64,000 nt of DNA from an uncultured Oscillospiraceae bacterium (GCA_900552265.1 URZE01000005.1:1-64000); one strand, 5' to 3'. Counted from the first letter of the stretch, positions 7,957 through 17,881 are shown. Numbers and translations are program-made. Notes: generated by a model from the letters alone, not told the origin.

Positions 7957-10323
7957 TTATTTCTTATTCTTAGAAGTATCTTTTTTCCCTTTAAAGCCTT
8001 TTAATGCATATTCAAAAACTGTATCAAGATTGTCCGCTTTTACAAAATTTATAGACTCTTTTACTTTATCGTCAATTTTTTCTATATCACTTTCATTATC
8101 CGAAGGAATTATAACAGTTTTTATTCCATTTATATAAGCAGCCATAACTTTTTCCTTTAAACCACCTATCGGAATTACTCTTCCTTTCAATGTAATTTCA
8201 CCGGTCATGGCAACATCCGGATTTACCGGTATATTATTCAAAGAAGAAAGCAATGCAGTAGCTATTGTTACACCTGCAGAAGGACCATCTTTTGGAATAG
8301 CACCTTCAGGAGCATGAATATGTATGTCCATGTTCTTGTAAAAATCTCTCTTTACGCAAAGCTTCGAATAATTACTCCTTATATAACTAACTGCAAGTTG
8401 AGCAGATTCACGCATAACTTCACCAAGAGAACCGGTAATTTGTATGTCACCTTTTCCATTCATTAAAGAAACTTCAATCGGAAGTATTTCTCCACCTACA
8501 GATGTCCAAGCTAATCCTTGAACTACACCTATAGATTCTCCGTCATCTATTTTTGTATTTTTGTATTTCACAGGTCCAAGAAATTTTTTAAAATTCTCTA
8601 AATTAATTTTTACAGATCTATCTTTACTCTCCACTATTTGTTTGGCGGCTTTTCGCATAAGTGCAGCAATATTTCTTTCGAGTTCTCGAACACCTGCTTC
8701 TTTTGTGTATCCTCTTATCAATAATTTTATGCAGTCATCATCTACTGAAAAAGTTTTTTTGGTAAGTCCATGTCTTTTCAGTTGTTTTGGAATCAAATGT
8801 TCTTTAGCTATATTAAATTTTTCTTCATAGGTATAACTGCACAAATCTATAATCTCCATACGATCATACAGCGGCTCAGGGATATTTTCTTTATCATTTG
8901 CAGTGGCAATAAATAAAACATTACTCAGATCAAATGGTACTTCTATATATCTATCGTAAAATTCACAATTTTGTTCAGGATCCAATACTTCTAAAAGAGC
9001 CGAAGCAGGGTCACCGTGATAATCTTGAGAAAGTTTATCAATCTCGTCAAATAATATTAATGGATTATTGGTTCCCGCTTGTTTTATGGCAGATATAACC
9101 CTACCAGGCATAGCTCCTACATAAGTTTTTCTGTGACCTCTTATTTCAGATTCATCATTCACTCCTCCGAGTGAAATTCTTATATATTTCTTACCCATAG
9201 CTTTCGCCAATGATTTAGCAATAGATGTTTTTCCTACCCCAGGCGGACCGACGAGACAAACTATTTGTCCTTTTATACCCGGAGCTAATTTTTTAACAGC
9301 CAAAAACTCAAGTATTCTGTTCTTGACATCTTTAAGTCCAAAATGCTCTTTATCCAAAATTTTTTTTGCTTTTGTTACATCTATTATATCTTTTGAAGAT
9401 TTGTTCCACGGTAAAGAAAAACAAGTGTCCAAATAACTTCTTATAATATTTGCTTCATTTGAACCTGCCGGGACTTTTGAAAAATTTTCACATTCTTTTT
9501 TTAATTTATCGTACGTACCAGACGGAAGTTTTAATTTCTTTAACTTATCTTTATACTCATCAGATTCCGTTATTGGATCCGATTGTTCTCCCAATTCCTG
9601 TGAAAAAACTTTTATCTGTTCTCTTAAAATATATTCTTTTTGATTTTTATCAATAGAATCTTTAACTTTTTGAGATATTTCAGCCTCGTAATTTGCAATT
9701 TCATTTTCTTGAGATAGAAATACAATTAATTTCTTAATTCTCTGTACAGTATCCAGTTCTTCGAGTAAAACTTGTTTATCTTTGAAATCTAACATAACAT
9801 TAGAAGAAATATAATCCGAAATTTTACCTAATTTTCTATAAGAATCTATATTTAAAATCAAATCTACAGGTATTTTTGACGAAGCACTTAAATATTCAGC
9901 AAACAAATCTTCTGCTTTCCTTATAAGAGCCTCCGACATAGCATCTTCAGGATATTCTATATCATTTTTTTCACTTACAACAGCCTTTAAAAATTCTCCG
10001 TCATCCATATATTCAATTGCTTGAGCTCGGCACTTTCCCTCAACCAAAATCTTCATAGATTCGCCGTTTTGGCTGATTATTTGCTTGATATTAGCTAAAA
10101 TTCCAAAATTATAAATCTGAGACTTATCAGGATTTTCGTCCTTCATCCTCTTTTGGGTAGCCAAAAATATTAGCTGATTGGAATTCATAGCTTCCTTTAC
10201 AGCTAATATCGATTTTTTTCTTCCAATATCAAAATGCAGAATAACGCTTGGGAACACAACAAATCCCCTAAGCGTAAGAACAGGAACAACTTCACTGATT
10301 TTTATATTTTCGTCTATCTTAAT
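7957..10323 (-). CDS. lon: ATP-dependent Lon protease, probable ATT start
   Basis: Cytoplasmic AAA+ serine protease that degrades misfolded and regulatory proteins. It has an N-terminal substrate domain, a Walker A GPPGVGKTSIAK and a Ser-Lys protease dyad (PKDGPSAGV and GGLKEKVMAAY). The first ordinary start codon, GTG 10257, would cut away the conserved N-terminal strand (VVPVLTLRGFVVFP). The frame is open back to a TGA at 10326-10324, and the first codon after it is ATT at 10323-10321. aaggatggag precedes this ATT at normal spacing, giving 788 residues with a typical Lon N-terminus. Either ATT is the start or there is an indel. clpX lies just upstream. Confidence 0.93.
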   Translation of the reverse strand: MKIDENIKISEVVPVLTLRGFVVFPSVILHFDIGRKKSILAVKEAMNSNQLIFLATQKRMKDENPDKSQIYNFGILANIKQIISQNGESMKILVEGKCRAQAIEYMDDGEFLKAVVSEKNDIEYPEDAMSEALIRKAEDLFAEYLSASSKIPVDLILNIDSYRKLGKISDYISSNVMLDFKDKQVLLEELDTVQRIKKLIVFLSQENEIANYEAEISQKVKDSIDKNQKEYILREQIKVFSQELGEQSDPITESDEYKDKLKKLKLPSGTYDKLKKECENFSKVPAGSNEANIIRSYLDTCFSLPWNKSSKDIIDVTKAKKILDKEHFGLKDVKNRILEFLAVKKLAPGIKGQIVCLVGPPGVGKTSIAKSLAKAMGKKYIRISLGGVNDESEIRGHRKTYVGAMPGRVISAIKQAGTNNPLILFDEIDKLSQDYHGDPASALLEVLDPEQNCEFYDRYIEVPFDLSNVLFIATANDKENIPEPLYDRMEIIDLCSYTYEEKFNIAKEHLIPKQLKRHGLTKKTFSVDDDCIKLLIRGYTKEAGVRELERNIAALMRKAAKQIVESKDRSVKINLENFKKFLGPVKYKNTKIDDGESIGVVQGLAWTSVGGEILPIEVSLMNGKGDIQITGSLGEVMRESAQLAVSYIRSNYSKLCVKRDFYKNMDIHIHAPEGAIPKDGPSAGVTIATALLSSLNNIPVNPDVAMTGEITLKGRVIPIGGLKEKVMAAYINGIKTVIIPSDNESDIEKIDDKVKESINFVKADNLDTVFEYALKGFKGKKDTSKNKK

Positions 10324-10338
10324 TCAACTCCATCCTTT

Positions 10339-11685
10339 TCACGAGGCGTCATCTTTTGTAGGACGCTTACTAAATAATTTATCCGAATTTATAGAAATAA
10401 CAACAGGTTCTCGATTCTCATTATATAAAAATTCCGGTTTACTTTTTCCTAATATGACATCTCCGTCAATAACCACTTTTTCAATAGTGTGATCTGAAGG
10501 AACATCAAACATAACTTTTTGAAGTGTTTCTTCAATTATAGAACGAAGTCCTCTCGCACCGATATTTCTTTCAATTGCTTTCTTAGCTACCGCTTCAAGA
10601 GCAGAATCTTTAAATTCAAGTTCAACTTTATCAAGTTCAAACAATTTTTTATATTGTTTAATTAAGGAATTTTTAGGTTCTGTCAAAATACGAACAAGAG
10701 ATTTTTCATCAAGACCTTTAAGAGAAGCAATAACAGGAAGCCTTCCGACAAGTTCGGGTATTAAACCGAATTTTACAAAATCTTGAGGTATTGCTTGACT
10801 CATCCAATCTGTGGAATCAAGTTCCTTACGAGTCATAACTTTTGCCCCAAATCCCATTGAGGAAGTACTTACACGTTTTTCAATAATTTTTTCTATTCCT
10901 TCAAAAGCTCCTCCGCATATGAAAAGTATATTCGATGTGTCTATCTGTATAAATTCTTGTTGAGGATGCTTTCTTCCGCCTTTGGGAGGTACACTGGATT
11001 TAGTACCTTCAATTATTTTAAGAAGAGCCTGTTGAACTCCCTCTCCGCTAACGTCACGAGTTATGGAAGCATTTTCTGATTTACGAGCTATCTTATCAAT
11101 TTCATCAACGTAAATTATTCCATGTTCAGCTTTTTCAACATCAAAATCGGCAGCTTGAATGAGTCTTAATAAAATATTTTCTACATCTTCTCCTACATAA
11201 CCAGCTTCAGTTAATGTAGTAGCATCAGCAATCGCAAAAGGAACATCAATCATTTTGGCAAGAGTTTGCGCAAGAAGAGTCTTACCTACACCTGTAGGAC
11301 CTAATAGAAGTATATTACTCTTTTTTAACTCAACATCTTCGTTGGAATCTCCGAAAAAAATTCTCTTGTAATGATTGTAAACCGCAACGGAAAGAGCAAT
11401 TTTGGCATCATCCTGACCTATCACATAATCATCAAGATATTTTTTTATTTCATGAGGTTTAGGTAAAATCTTTTCTTTTTTGTCAGATATAAATCCCGGT
11501 TTTACGTTTTTTTGAACACTACCGGATTCCAAAAAATTTTCTCCAAGAATATCCACACACAAATTCACACATTCATCGCAAATACACACACCCGGACCAG
11601 CAACTAATTTTTTAGCTTCATCCTGGGGTTTTCCACAAAACGAACAGCAAAGTTCTCTATCTTTATTTCCTCGATTTATGCTCAT
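10339..11685 (-). CDS. clpX: ClpXP unfoldase subunit ClpX
   Basis: AAA+ unfoldase that feeds substrates to ClpP. The N-terminal zinc domain has four cysteines (CSFCGKP, then CICDEC), followed by Walker A GPTGVGKTLLAQ, Walker B YVDEIDK, sensor regions and a ClpP-docking loop region. ATG 11685 has ggtgat upstream; an in-frame TTG at 11691 is less likely. About 448 residues, slightly longer than usual. It follows clpP and precedes lon in the same operon. Confidence 0.96.
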   Translation of the reverse strand: MSINRGNKDRELCCSFCGKPQDEAKKLVAGPGVCICDECVNLCVDILGENFLESGSVQKNVKPGFISDKKEKILPKPHEIKKYLDDYVIGQDDAKIALSVAVYNHYKRIFFGDSNEDVELKKSNILLLGPTGVGKTLLAQTLAKMIDVPFAIADATTLTEAGYVGEDVENILLRLIQAADFDVEKAEHGIIYVDEIDKIARKSENASITRDVSGEGVQQALLKIIEGTKSSVPPKGGRKHPQQEFIQIDTSNILFICGGAFEGIEKIIEKRVSTSSMGFGAKVMTRKELDSTDWMSQAIPQDFVKFGLIPELVGRLPVIASLKGLDEKSLVRILTEPKNSLIKQYKKLFELDKVELEFKDSALEAVAKKAIERNIGARGLRSIIEETLQKVMFDVPSDHTIEKVVIDGDVILGKSKPEFLYNENREPVVISINSDKLFSKRPTKDDAS

Positions 11686-11732
11686 ATTCAATCACCGATT
11701 CCTAATGTATAAATTTAAACGTTCCTTGAAAT

Positions 11733-12314
11733 TTATCTTTTTTCTATAATTTTATCAACTATTCCATACTTGAGCGCCTGCTGAGCATCCATAAAATTGT
11801 CACGCTCAGTATCTGCAGCTATAACTTCGTACGGTTGACCAGTTTTCTCAGACAAAATTCTATTCAATTTTTCTTTTGTTTTAAGAATGTGCTGAGCGTG
11901 AATATTGATATCAGTTGCTTGACCTTTTGCTCCACCACTCGGTTGATGAATCATTATATCACAGTTAGGAAGTGCATATCTCTTACCTTTTGCCCCAGCA
12001 GCCAACAAAAATGCACCCATACTTGCGGCCATACCCATACATATCGTGGAAACATCACATTTTATATACTGCATAGTATCATATATAGCCATACCGTCAG
12101 TAACCGAACCTCCAGGACTGTTAATATATAAACTTATATCCTTGGAAGCATCCTGTCCCTCGAGGTACAAAAGCTGAGCTACTATAAGACTTGCCGTATT
12201 CATGTTCACTTCTTCATTAAGCATAATTATCCTGTCATTTAATAACCTGGAAAAAATATCATACGATCTTTCTCCTCGTCCTGTTTGTTCTACCACATAA
12301 GGGACTAAACTCAT
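11733..12314 (-). CDS. clpP: ATP-dependent Clp protease proteolytic subunit
   Basis: Serine protease forming the double-ring chamber of ClpXP. The catalytic serine is in GMAASMGAFLL, the histidine in MIHQPSGG and the aspartate in AADTERDNFM. 193 residues, standard length. ATG 12314 has ggagg eight bases upstream. No CtsR heptamer repeat or CIRCE element is visible upstream, so heat control through those regulators is not supported here. Confidence 0.96.
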   Translation of the reverse strand: MSLVPYVVEQTGRGERSYDIFSRLLNDRIIMLNEEVNMNTASLIVAQLLYLEGQDASKDISLYINSPGGSVTDGMAIYDTMQYIKCDVSTICMGMAASMGAFLLAAGAKGKRYALPNCDIMIHQPSGGAKGQATDINIHAQHILKTKEKLNRILSEKTGQPYEVIAADTERDNFMDAQQALKYGIVDKIIEKR

Positions 12315-12377
12315 TTATAAAACCTCCGTACTTATTACTATCAAAGATAATAATTGGTTATTTTTAAAAATTTTATA

Positions 12378-12420
12378 CAAAGTTGCAAATCAAATAATAA
12401 ATATTCAGTCTACAACTTTG
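12378..12420 (-). other. Inverted repeat between tig and clpP
   Basis: caaagttg and caactttg face each other across 27 bases in the tig-clpP spacer. On the minus strand the hairpin is followed by an A/T-rich run with several T residues, so it may attenuate transcription between trigger factor and clpP. The long loop makes this weak. Confidence 0.3.
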
Positions 12421-12437
12421 ATATTAGAACTCAAAAA

Positions 12438-13727
12438 TTATTTTTCAACTTTGTTTTTTCTTATAATTTCCAAAGCTTCAGATTTCATGATATCTCTTTT
12501 GACATCTTCGGGCATTACAAATTTTTTGATTTGTTCCGGTTTCATCTTATACTGTTCAGCAATTTTTTCATATTCTTTTTCTATTTTTTCATCAGAAACT
12601 TGTATATTTTCAAGTTCAGCTACTTTTCTGAGACCCAAATCCAGTTTTACGTGATTAAGAGCCTGTGGACGGAAAGTATTTGCAAGAGCATCTTCATTCA
12701 TACCCGTATATTTGGCATAATCTTTAATATTTAATCCCTGAGATTGAAGTCTGTACTCAAAATCTCTCATGAGTTCTTTGATTTTCGCTTTTACTAATGC
12801 TTCCGGAACCTCAGCCTTTACCAAATCTATGAATTTTTCAATCATTTCATTTTCAGATTCATTTTCGAGCTTTTTCTTTTTAGTTTCTGAGAGTTTTTTC
12901 TTTAAATCATCTTTAAAATCTTTTAGTGTATCGAACTCACTTATATCCTTTACGAAATCATCGTTAACTTCTGGAAGCTCTTTCTTTTGAATCTTATTTA
13001 ATTTAGTTTTAAAAACAGCTTCTTTATTAGCCAAATTTTTAACATGATAATTTTCGGGGAAAGTAACTTTTACATCAAACTCGTCACCTATTTTGTGTCC
13101 GGCAACTTGTTCTTCGAATCCATCAATAAACTGTTTTTTACCCAGTTCAAGAGGAGCATCTTTAGCACTTCCACCTTCAAATAATTCTTCGTCAATCGAA
13201 CCTTCAAAATCTATATTTACCAAATCTCCCATTTGAGCAGCTGTATCATCTTCAACAGTTACAAGTCTTGCGTTTCTTTCTTGAAGTTTTGATATTTCTT
13301 TTTCCAAATCTTCATTATTTACCCTAACTGCTCCAACTTTCTTAACTTCTATGCCTTTGTAATTTTCTACACTGACTTCAGGCATTACAGTTACCTTTAC
13401 TTTAAAATCTAAACCTTCTTCTTTATTCATTTTCACAATTTCAAAATCAATATGATCATCTACCAACTCAATGCCGGCTTCCTTTGCGGCATCCTCCAAA
13501 GCATAAGGATAAATCGCATTAACTGCATCTTCGTAAAAAACTTGTTCACCATAATATTTTTCTATGAATTTTCTCGGCGCCTTTCCTTTTCTAAATCCGG
13601 GAACAGTTATTTTTCCTTTCTGACGATTGTAAACCTTATCAACCTCTTTAGAAAAATCTTCCGAAGAAATTGCAATTTCAAGCTCCCAGCGATTAACGTC
13701 CACTTTATTTGACGACTTTAGCTCCAT
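12438..13727 (-). CDS. tig: Trigger factor, ribosome-bound chaperone
   Basis: Peptidyl-prolyl isomerase and chaperone that meets nascent chains at the ribosome exit. The N-terminal ribosome-binding signature is GFRKGKAPRKFIEKYYG near residue 45, followed by an FKBP-like domain (QMGDLVNIDFEG) and the helical arm domain. ATG 13727 (MELKSSNK) is the family start and has aaagga upstream; ATG 13739 abuts that site and is less likely. 429 residues. First gene of the operon with clpP, clpX, lon, engB and valS. Confidence 0.95.
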   Translation of the reverse strand: MELKSSNKVDVNRWELEIAISSEDFSKEVDKVYNRQKGKITVPGFRKGKAPRKFIEKYYGEQVFYEDAVNAIYPYALEDAAKEAGIELVDDHIDFEIVKMNKEEGLDFKVKVTVMPEVSVENYKGIEVKKVGAVRVNNEDLEKEISKLQERNARLVTVEDDTAAQMGDLVNIDFEGSIDEELFEGGSAKDAPLELGKKQFIDGFEEQVAGHKIGDEFDVKVTFPENYHVKNLANKEAVFKTKLNKIQKKELPEVNDDFVKDISEFDTLKDFKDDLKKKLSETKKKKLENESENEMIEKFIDLVKAEVPEALVKAKIKELMRDFEYRLQSQGLNIKDYAKYTGMNEDALANTFRPQALNHVKLDLGLRKVAELENIQVSDEKIEKEYEKIAEQYKMKPEQIKKFVMPEDVKRDIMKSEALEIIRKNKVEK

Positions 13728-13779
13728 TTTAAAATTCATCCTTTCAAAATATATCAATAAAATACATGCGGATTAGCAC

Positions 13780-14472
13780 TTATCGTACAATAAGTAAAGG
13801 TTTAAAATCTATGTAATCACAGGATATAAGTTTAAGTTCAATACCTTTATACTTGCCCTGAATAACACCTTTTTTTGCTCCGCCGCCATGAATATGACCA
13901 TAATAACACTTTTTTATGTTTCTTTCAATCAAAACATTAATAATTTCCTCTGATTCTTGAAAATTGTATACCGGTGGATAATGAAGAAATACAATCGGTT
14001 CCAATCCATATTCAAGAGAACAATCCAAAGAACGCACCAATCTTGCGGTTTCTCGTGCAAGAATTTTTTCATCTTCGGGTTCTTCAGAATTATACATCCA
14101 ACCTCTCGTTCCACAAATACAAACGTTTCCTACAACTTCCGCAGAATTATATATTATGGAAATACTTTTAAAATTGTTTTCATTTAAGAATTCATTTACT
14201 TTTTTCGCTGTATTCCACCAATAATCGTGGTTACCTTTTATAAAAATTTTTTTACCAGGAAGATTATTTATAAATTCAAAATCTTTTTTCGCTTCGTTTA
14301 TCTTCATCGCCCAAGAAATATCTCCTGCAATAACCACTGTATCTTCATCTTTAATCGTATTTATCCAATTTTCTTTTATTCTGTTAACATAATTTTCCCA
14401 ACCCGGAAAAATATCCATGCTTTTATTTGAATTAAGTGAAAGATGTAAATCAGAAATAGCGTAAATTGACAC
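13780..14472 (-). CDS. Calcineurin-like metallophosphoesterase
   Basis: Predicted metal-dependent phosphohydrolase; the substrate is unknown. The metal-binding motifs are all present in order: DLHLS (DxH) near residue 8, GDISW, GNHDYWW and YGHIHGGG. About 230 residues from GTG 14472, chosen because aggagg sits six bases before it; the ATG at 14493 lies on the far side of that site. It resembles Firmicute phosphoesterases of the YkuE/YpbG type but cannot be assigned further. It is followed by the M19 dipeptidase-yraN-rnhB run on the same strand. Confidence 0.85.
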   Translation of the reverse strand: MSIYAISDLHLSLNSNKSMDIFPGWENYVNRIKENWINTIKDEDTVVIAGDISWAMKINEAKKDFEFINNLPGKKIFIKGNHDYWWNTAKKVNEFLNENNFKSISIIYNSAEVVGNVCICGTRGWMYNSEEPEDEKILARETARLVRSLDCSLEYGLEPIVFLHYPPVYNFQESEEIINVLIERNIKKCYYGHIHGGGAKKGVIQGKYKGIELKLISCDYIDFKPLLIVR

Positions 14473-14501
14473 CCAATCCCTCCTATACATCAAAATTTAT
14501 T

Positions 14502-15428
14502 TTATCTCATATTAATCTTCATAAAATTATAAGCATTTTTAAAAAATATCTTATCCAACAGCACTTCACCATAATTACGCTTTAAAAAATATTCGTAAAT
14601 ATTCTCAATCGACTCTATTCCTGAAATATCATATGGAAGTTCCGCACCGTCAAAATCACTTCCTAATGCTAAAAAATCTTCTCCACCAAGTTCCAAAAAA
14701 TGTTCTATATGCTTTTCCAATTGATCAAAGTCAACTTTATCTTTATCACTGAGAAAATAACTGCAAAAAGTTATTCCCACCAAACCTCCAACAGATTTTA
14801 TTGTTCTAAACTGCTCATCAGTCAGATTACGTCTGTGATTACACATTACTTTTGAATTTGAATGCGTGGCTATAAAAGGCTTCGTTGCTACTTTACTCAC
14901 ATCATAAAAAAGTTTTTCGGAAGCATGGGAAATATCGATTATTATTCCGATTTTTTCCACTTCTTTTACAACTTCGTACCCAAAATCAGTCAATCCTTCA
15001 TCAAAATTCGCTCCTGATCCAATTTCACACCTACCGTTCCAGGTTAAAGTCATAATTTTTACCCCAGCATCGTATAATTTTTTCAAATTTTCTATTTTCC
15101 CTCCAATTACACCTCCTCCTTCAACAGTCAAAACAATGCCTTGGCGTTTTTCTAAATTTAAATTATCTATATCTTTAAATGATTTACAAATCTTAAAATA
15201 CTTCTTATAAAGTTTTTCTTGATTCGACAACTTTAAAACAGCCCTATTAAAAAAATCAAAAGCTTCATCACCCCTGATTTCATCTGGAATCCAAACCGCA
15301 AAACAACCTACATAAGGACAATATTTCAAAGAACGCTCGATATCAACGTTAAAATCATTTTTATAAATATTTTTGTTTTCTATAGTCATTTTATAAAGTG
15401 TATCACAGTGAAGGTCAAAAAAACGCAT
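14502..15428 (-). CDS. Membrane dipeptidase family (peptidase M19)
   Basis: Zinc-dependent dipeptidase related to renal dipeptidase; bacterial members cleave dipeptides including D-amino acid forms. The zinc ligands are visible: HxD in DLHCDTLY at the N-terminus, glutamate in TVEGGG, and histidines in DISHASE and ATHSNSK. 308 residues. The start overlaps the yraN stop by 14 bp and has a good ggagg, so the two are translationally coupled. Confidence 0.88.
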   Translation of the reverse strand: MRFFDLHCDTLYKMTIENKNIYKNDFNVDIERSLKYCPYVGCFAVWIPDEIRGDEAFDFFNRAVLKLSNQEKLYKKYFKICKSFKDIDNLNLEKRQGIVLTVEGGGVIGGKIENLKKLYDAGVKIMTLTWNGRCEIGSGANFDEGLTDFGYEVVKEVEKIGIIIDISHASEKLFYDVSKVATKPFIATHSNSKVMCNHRRNLTDEQFRTIKSVGGLVGITFCSYFLSDKDKVDFDQLEKHIEHFLELGGEDFLALGSDFDGAELPYDISGIESIENIYEYFLKRNYGEVLLDKIFFKNAYNFMKINMR

Positions 15429-15789
15429 TTAATTCCTCCGTATCAAAAGCATTTTCAAGGTAATTTAAAATTAAATCATCTTCTTTTGTCTCTGTAGTAA
15501 GTTCAGCAACGTCAAAACGAGGTTGTTTTTTACAATTATTATTCATTAAATAAATCAAAGCGGTTTTTACTATTTTTATTCTTTTAGATTTACTTACTGC
15601 TTCCAATCCTTTTACCAATGAATTTCGTTTACGTACTTTCACTTCCACAAAAACAATATATTTTTCATCTTCACAAATTATATCTATTTCACCGTATCTA
15701 CTGTGATAATTTCGGTAAATTATTTTAAATCCCTTTTCCTTGAGATATTCAGAAACATAATTTTCGCCTTTTTTACCGATTTCATTCAT
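15415..15789 (-). CDS. yraN: UPF0102 family protein YraN
   Basis: Predicted Holliday-junction-resolvase-like nuclease fold of unknown cellular role. The family pattern GEIDIICED followed by FVEVKVRK gives the D-ExK catalytic core. 124 residues, normal. It sits directly after rnhB with an 8-bp overlap, the usual neighbourhood (rplS-lepB-rbgA-rnhB-yraN) in Firmicutes. Confidence 0.9.
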   Translation of the reverse strand: MNEIGKKGENYVSEYLKEKGFKIIYRNYHSRYGEIDIICEDEKYIVFVEVKVRKRNSLVKGLEAVSKSKRIKIVKTALIYLMNNNCKKQPRFDVAELTTETKEDDLILNYLENAFDTEELNAFF

Positions 15790-16387
15790 GGCAAAGTATC
15801 TTCTTTAAAAAAGTTTTTCTATGAATCGGACACGGACCATATTTTTTCAAAGCTTCTACGTGAATTTTCGTTCCATATCCCTTATGTTTTTCAAAAAAAT
15901 ATTGAGGATATTTTTCTGATTCTCTTTTCATAAACCTATCTCTTTCTACTTTAGCCAAAATTGAAGCGCATGCAATAGACTCTGAAAGGCTATCTCCTTT
16001 TACAATTGCTGCGCACGGTATATCAAGACTTGGCAACCTGTTACCATCGACTAAAGCAAAATCAGGAGATTCTTTCAACCCTTGAACAGCTCTTTTCATA
16101 GCTAAAAATGTGGCATTAAGTATATTCACATCATCAATTTCTTCTGCTGTGGCAAACGCTATATTAAAGCACACAGATTTCTCCTTTATGACATCAAAAA
16201 GATACTCACGTTTCTTTTCGCTGATTTTTTTAGAATCATTAACTCCATCAATAACTGTTCCGAAAGGCAAAACAACTGCCGCAGCGTAAACAGGTCCTGC
16301 CAAAGGTCCCCTACCGGCTTCATCAATTCCACAAACAATTTTTTTACCTTCATCATTGTATAAATTTTCATAGTAAAGCCAATCCAT
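15782..16387 (-). CDS. rnhB: Ribonuclease HII
   Basis: Removes RNA from RNA-DNA hybrids and single ribonucleotides from DNA. The active-site motif GIDEAGRGPLAGP is near residue 20, with VNDSKK and KGDSLSESIACASILAKVE following. About 201 residues from ATG 16387, preferred because aaggtgag lies seven bases upstream; GTG 16399 overlaps that site. It lies between rbgA and yraN. Confidence 0.95.
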   Translation of the reverse strand: MDWLYYENLYNDEGKKIVCGIDEAGRGPLAGPVYAAAVVLPFGTVIDGVNDSKKISEKKREYLFDVIKEKSVCFNIAFATAEEIDDVNILNATFLAMKRAVQGLKESPDFALVDGNRLPSLDIPCAAIVKGDSLSESIACASILAKVERDRFMKRESEKYPQYFFEKHKGYGTKIHVEALKKYGPCPIHRKTFLKKILCHE

Positions 16388-16400
16388 ATTATATCTCACC

Positions 16401-17264
16401 TTATATCTTTGGATTTTCTAATGTTATTTTACCTAACTTTCCGCTTCTAAATTCTTCTAAAATCATATTCGAAACTCTCAAAGTATCAATTTCTCCTCCG
16501 GAAACGAGCATACCTCTCTTTTTTGCTATTTGTTCCAATATTTCAATTGAAGTCAAATCGGAAATATCTTGAGAATTTATTTTAAATCTTTTTGACAAAT
16601 TCGATAAATAATCTATTTTTATTGTATCGATAAACTTTAAAGCAAGATCTTCTATATCAAGAATTTGATCTTTAATTGCACCCGTAAAAGCCAAATTATA
16701 CGCTACTTCATGATTTTCAAATTTCGGCCACAACACTCCCGGGGTATCTAAAAGTTGAATACTTTCATTAACCGAAAACCATTGATTTCTACGTGTAACA
16801 CCAGGTCTGTTTTCTACTTTTGCTTTTGAATTTTTACACAATTTATTAATAAAAGAAGATTTACCGACATTAGGAATTCCCACAATCATCACACGAATAC
16901 TACGGTTTATCATGCCTTTACTTTTCCACAAATCTATTTTTGGTTTCATTATTTCAAACACTTTATTCGTAAAGGCCAATTTTCCCAAATTATCTTTATT
17001 ACTAAAAAAAATACAATTAATATTTTGATTTTTGTAAAATTCCAGCCATCTTTTATTTTTATCTGTGTCAGATAAATCTGCTTTATTAAGAACAATAATG
17101 CGAGGTTTGTTTTCCGTTATCTCATTTATTTCAGGATTGCTGCTGCTGAAAGGTATTCTACTATCTAAAATTTCTGCAACCAAATCTACATTCTTCAAAG
17201 TTTCTTTTATTTCTCTGCGTGTTTTTGCCATATGACCCGGGAACCAATTTATATTGTTTTTCAA
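16401..17264 (-). CDS. rbgA: Ribosome biogenesis GTPase RbgA (YlqF)
   Basis: Circularly permuted GTPase for late 50S subunit assembly. The G4 motif LNKADLSD comes first (near residue 58), then G1 GIPNVGKSSFINK and G3 DTPGVLWP, the order that defines the family. The N-terminal WFPGHMAKTRRE signature is intact. 287 residues. The start is a TTG (17264) with only a weak ribosome site; no better codon exists near the signature. Confidence 0.93.
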   Translation of the reverse strand: MKNNINWFPGHMAKTRREIKETLKNVDLVAEILDSRIPFSSSNPEINEITENKPRIIVLNKADLSDTDKNKRWLEFYKNQNINCIFFSNKDNLGKLAFTNKVFEIMKPKIDLWKSKGMINRSIRVMIVGIPNVGKSSFINKLCKNSKAKVENRPGVTRRNQWFSVNESIQLLDTPGVLWPKFENHEVAYNLAFTGAIKDQILDIEDLALKFIDTIKIDYLSNLSKRFKINSQDISDLTSIEILEQIAKKRGMLVSGGEIDTLRVSNMILEEFRSGKLGKITLENPKI

Positions 17265-17302
17265 ATTATTTCGTTCTATTTAAATCACTTCTTCGCAAAA
17301 AA

Positions 17303-17881
17303 TTATTTTATAAATCCAATTCTATCAATCGGAAAAACTATAAATACAGCTTTTCCCACTATATTATTATCTTCAACTTCTCCAACACTCTGAAATCTGC
17401 TGTCAAGGGAATGGTTTCTGTTATCTCCCATAACAAATGAACGACCCATCGAAATTTCATTAGGTATGTCGGCATCGCCCTGTAAATGCATTTTTTCCTT
17501 AATATATGGTTCTTTTAATTTTTTACCGTTTACGTATACGCTTCCATCTGAAAAATCTATACTAAATTTTTGACCTTGAGTCGCAATTACTCTCTTTATC
17601 AAAGGTTCGTCTAAATTTTGTCCCCTCTTTATAACTACGACATCTCCATTTTTAGGAGTGTAATTCCACCTTAAAACCACTACTTTATCTCCATTGTGCA
17701 GAGTATTCAACATAGAAGTACCACTCACATTTACAACTCTAAAAACAAAAACCATCAAAAACACAACAACAATAATTGCTTGAATTACAGATTCAAGCCA
17801 TTCAAAACAAAAAGTTGAAAAAGAATCGGCCGGATACTTATTCTCCGGCTGAGTTTTAGGTTTATTTTGCAAATTTTCCAT
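17303..17881 (-). CDS. lepB: Signal peptidase I (second copy)
   Basis: Membrane serine protease that removes Sec signal peptides. One N-terminal membrane helix (AIIVVVFLMVFVFRVV) is followed by the catalytic serine in SGTSMLNTL and the catalytic lysine in LIKRVIAT; the GDNRNHSLDSR box is present. ATG 17881 and 17893 are both possible; aaggggt lies 1 base from the latter and 13 from the former. It is a tandem paralogue of the neighbouring lepB and matches it closely through the catalytic core. Confidence 0.93.
   Translation of the reverse strand: MENLQNKPKTQPENKYPADSFSTFCFEWLESVIQAIIVVVFLMVFVFRVVNVSGTSMLNTLHNGDKVVVLRWNYTPKNGDVVVIKRGQNLDEPLIKRVIATQGQKFSIDFSDGSVYVNGKKLKEPYIKEKMHLQGDADIPNEISMGRSFVMGDNRNHSLDSRFQSVGEVEDNNIVGKAVFIVFPIDRIGFIK

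Noticed and set aside
8561..8830. 89-codon + strand frame inside lon
   Set aside because: Shadow of lon codons with no start signal; same applies to other frames inside valS, tig and priA.
12315..12437. CtsR or CIRCE operator before clpP
   Set aside because: The only inverted repeat (caaagttg/caactttg) does not match either consensus.
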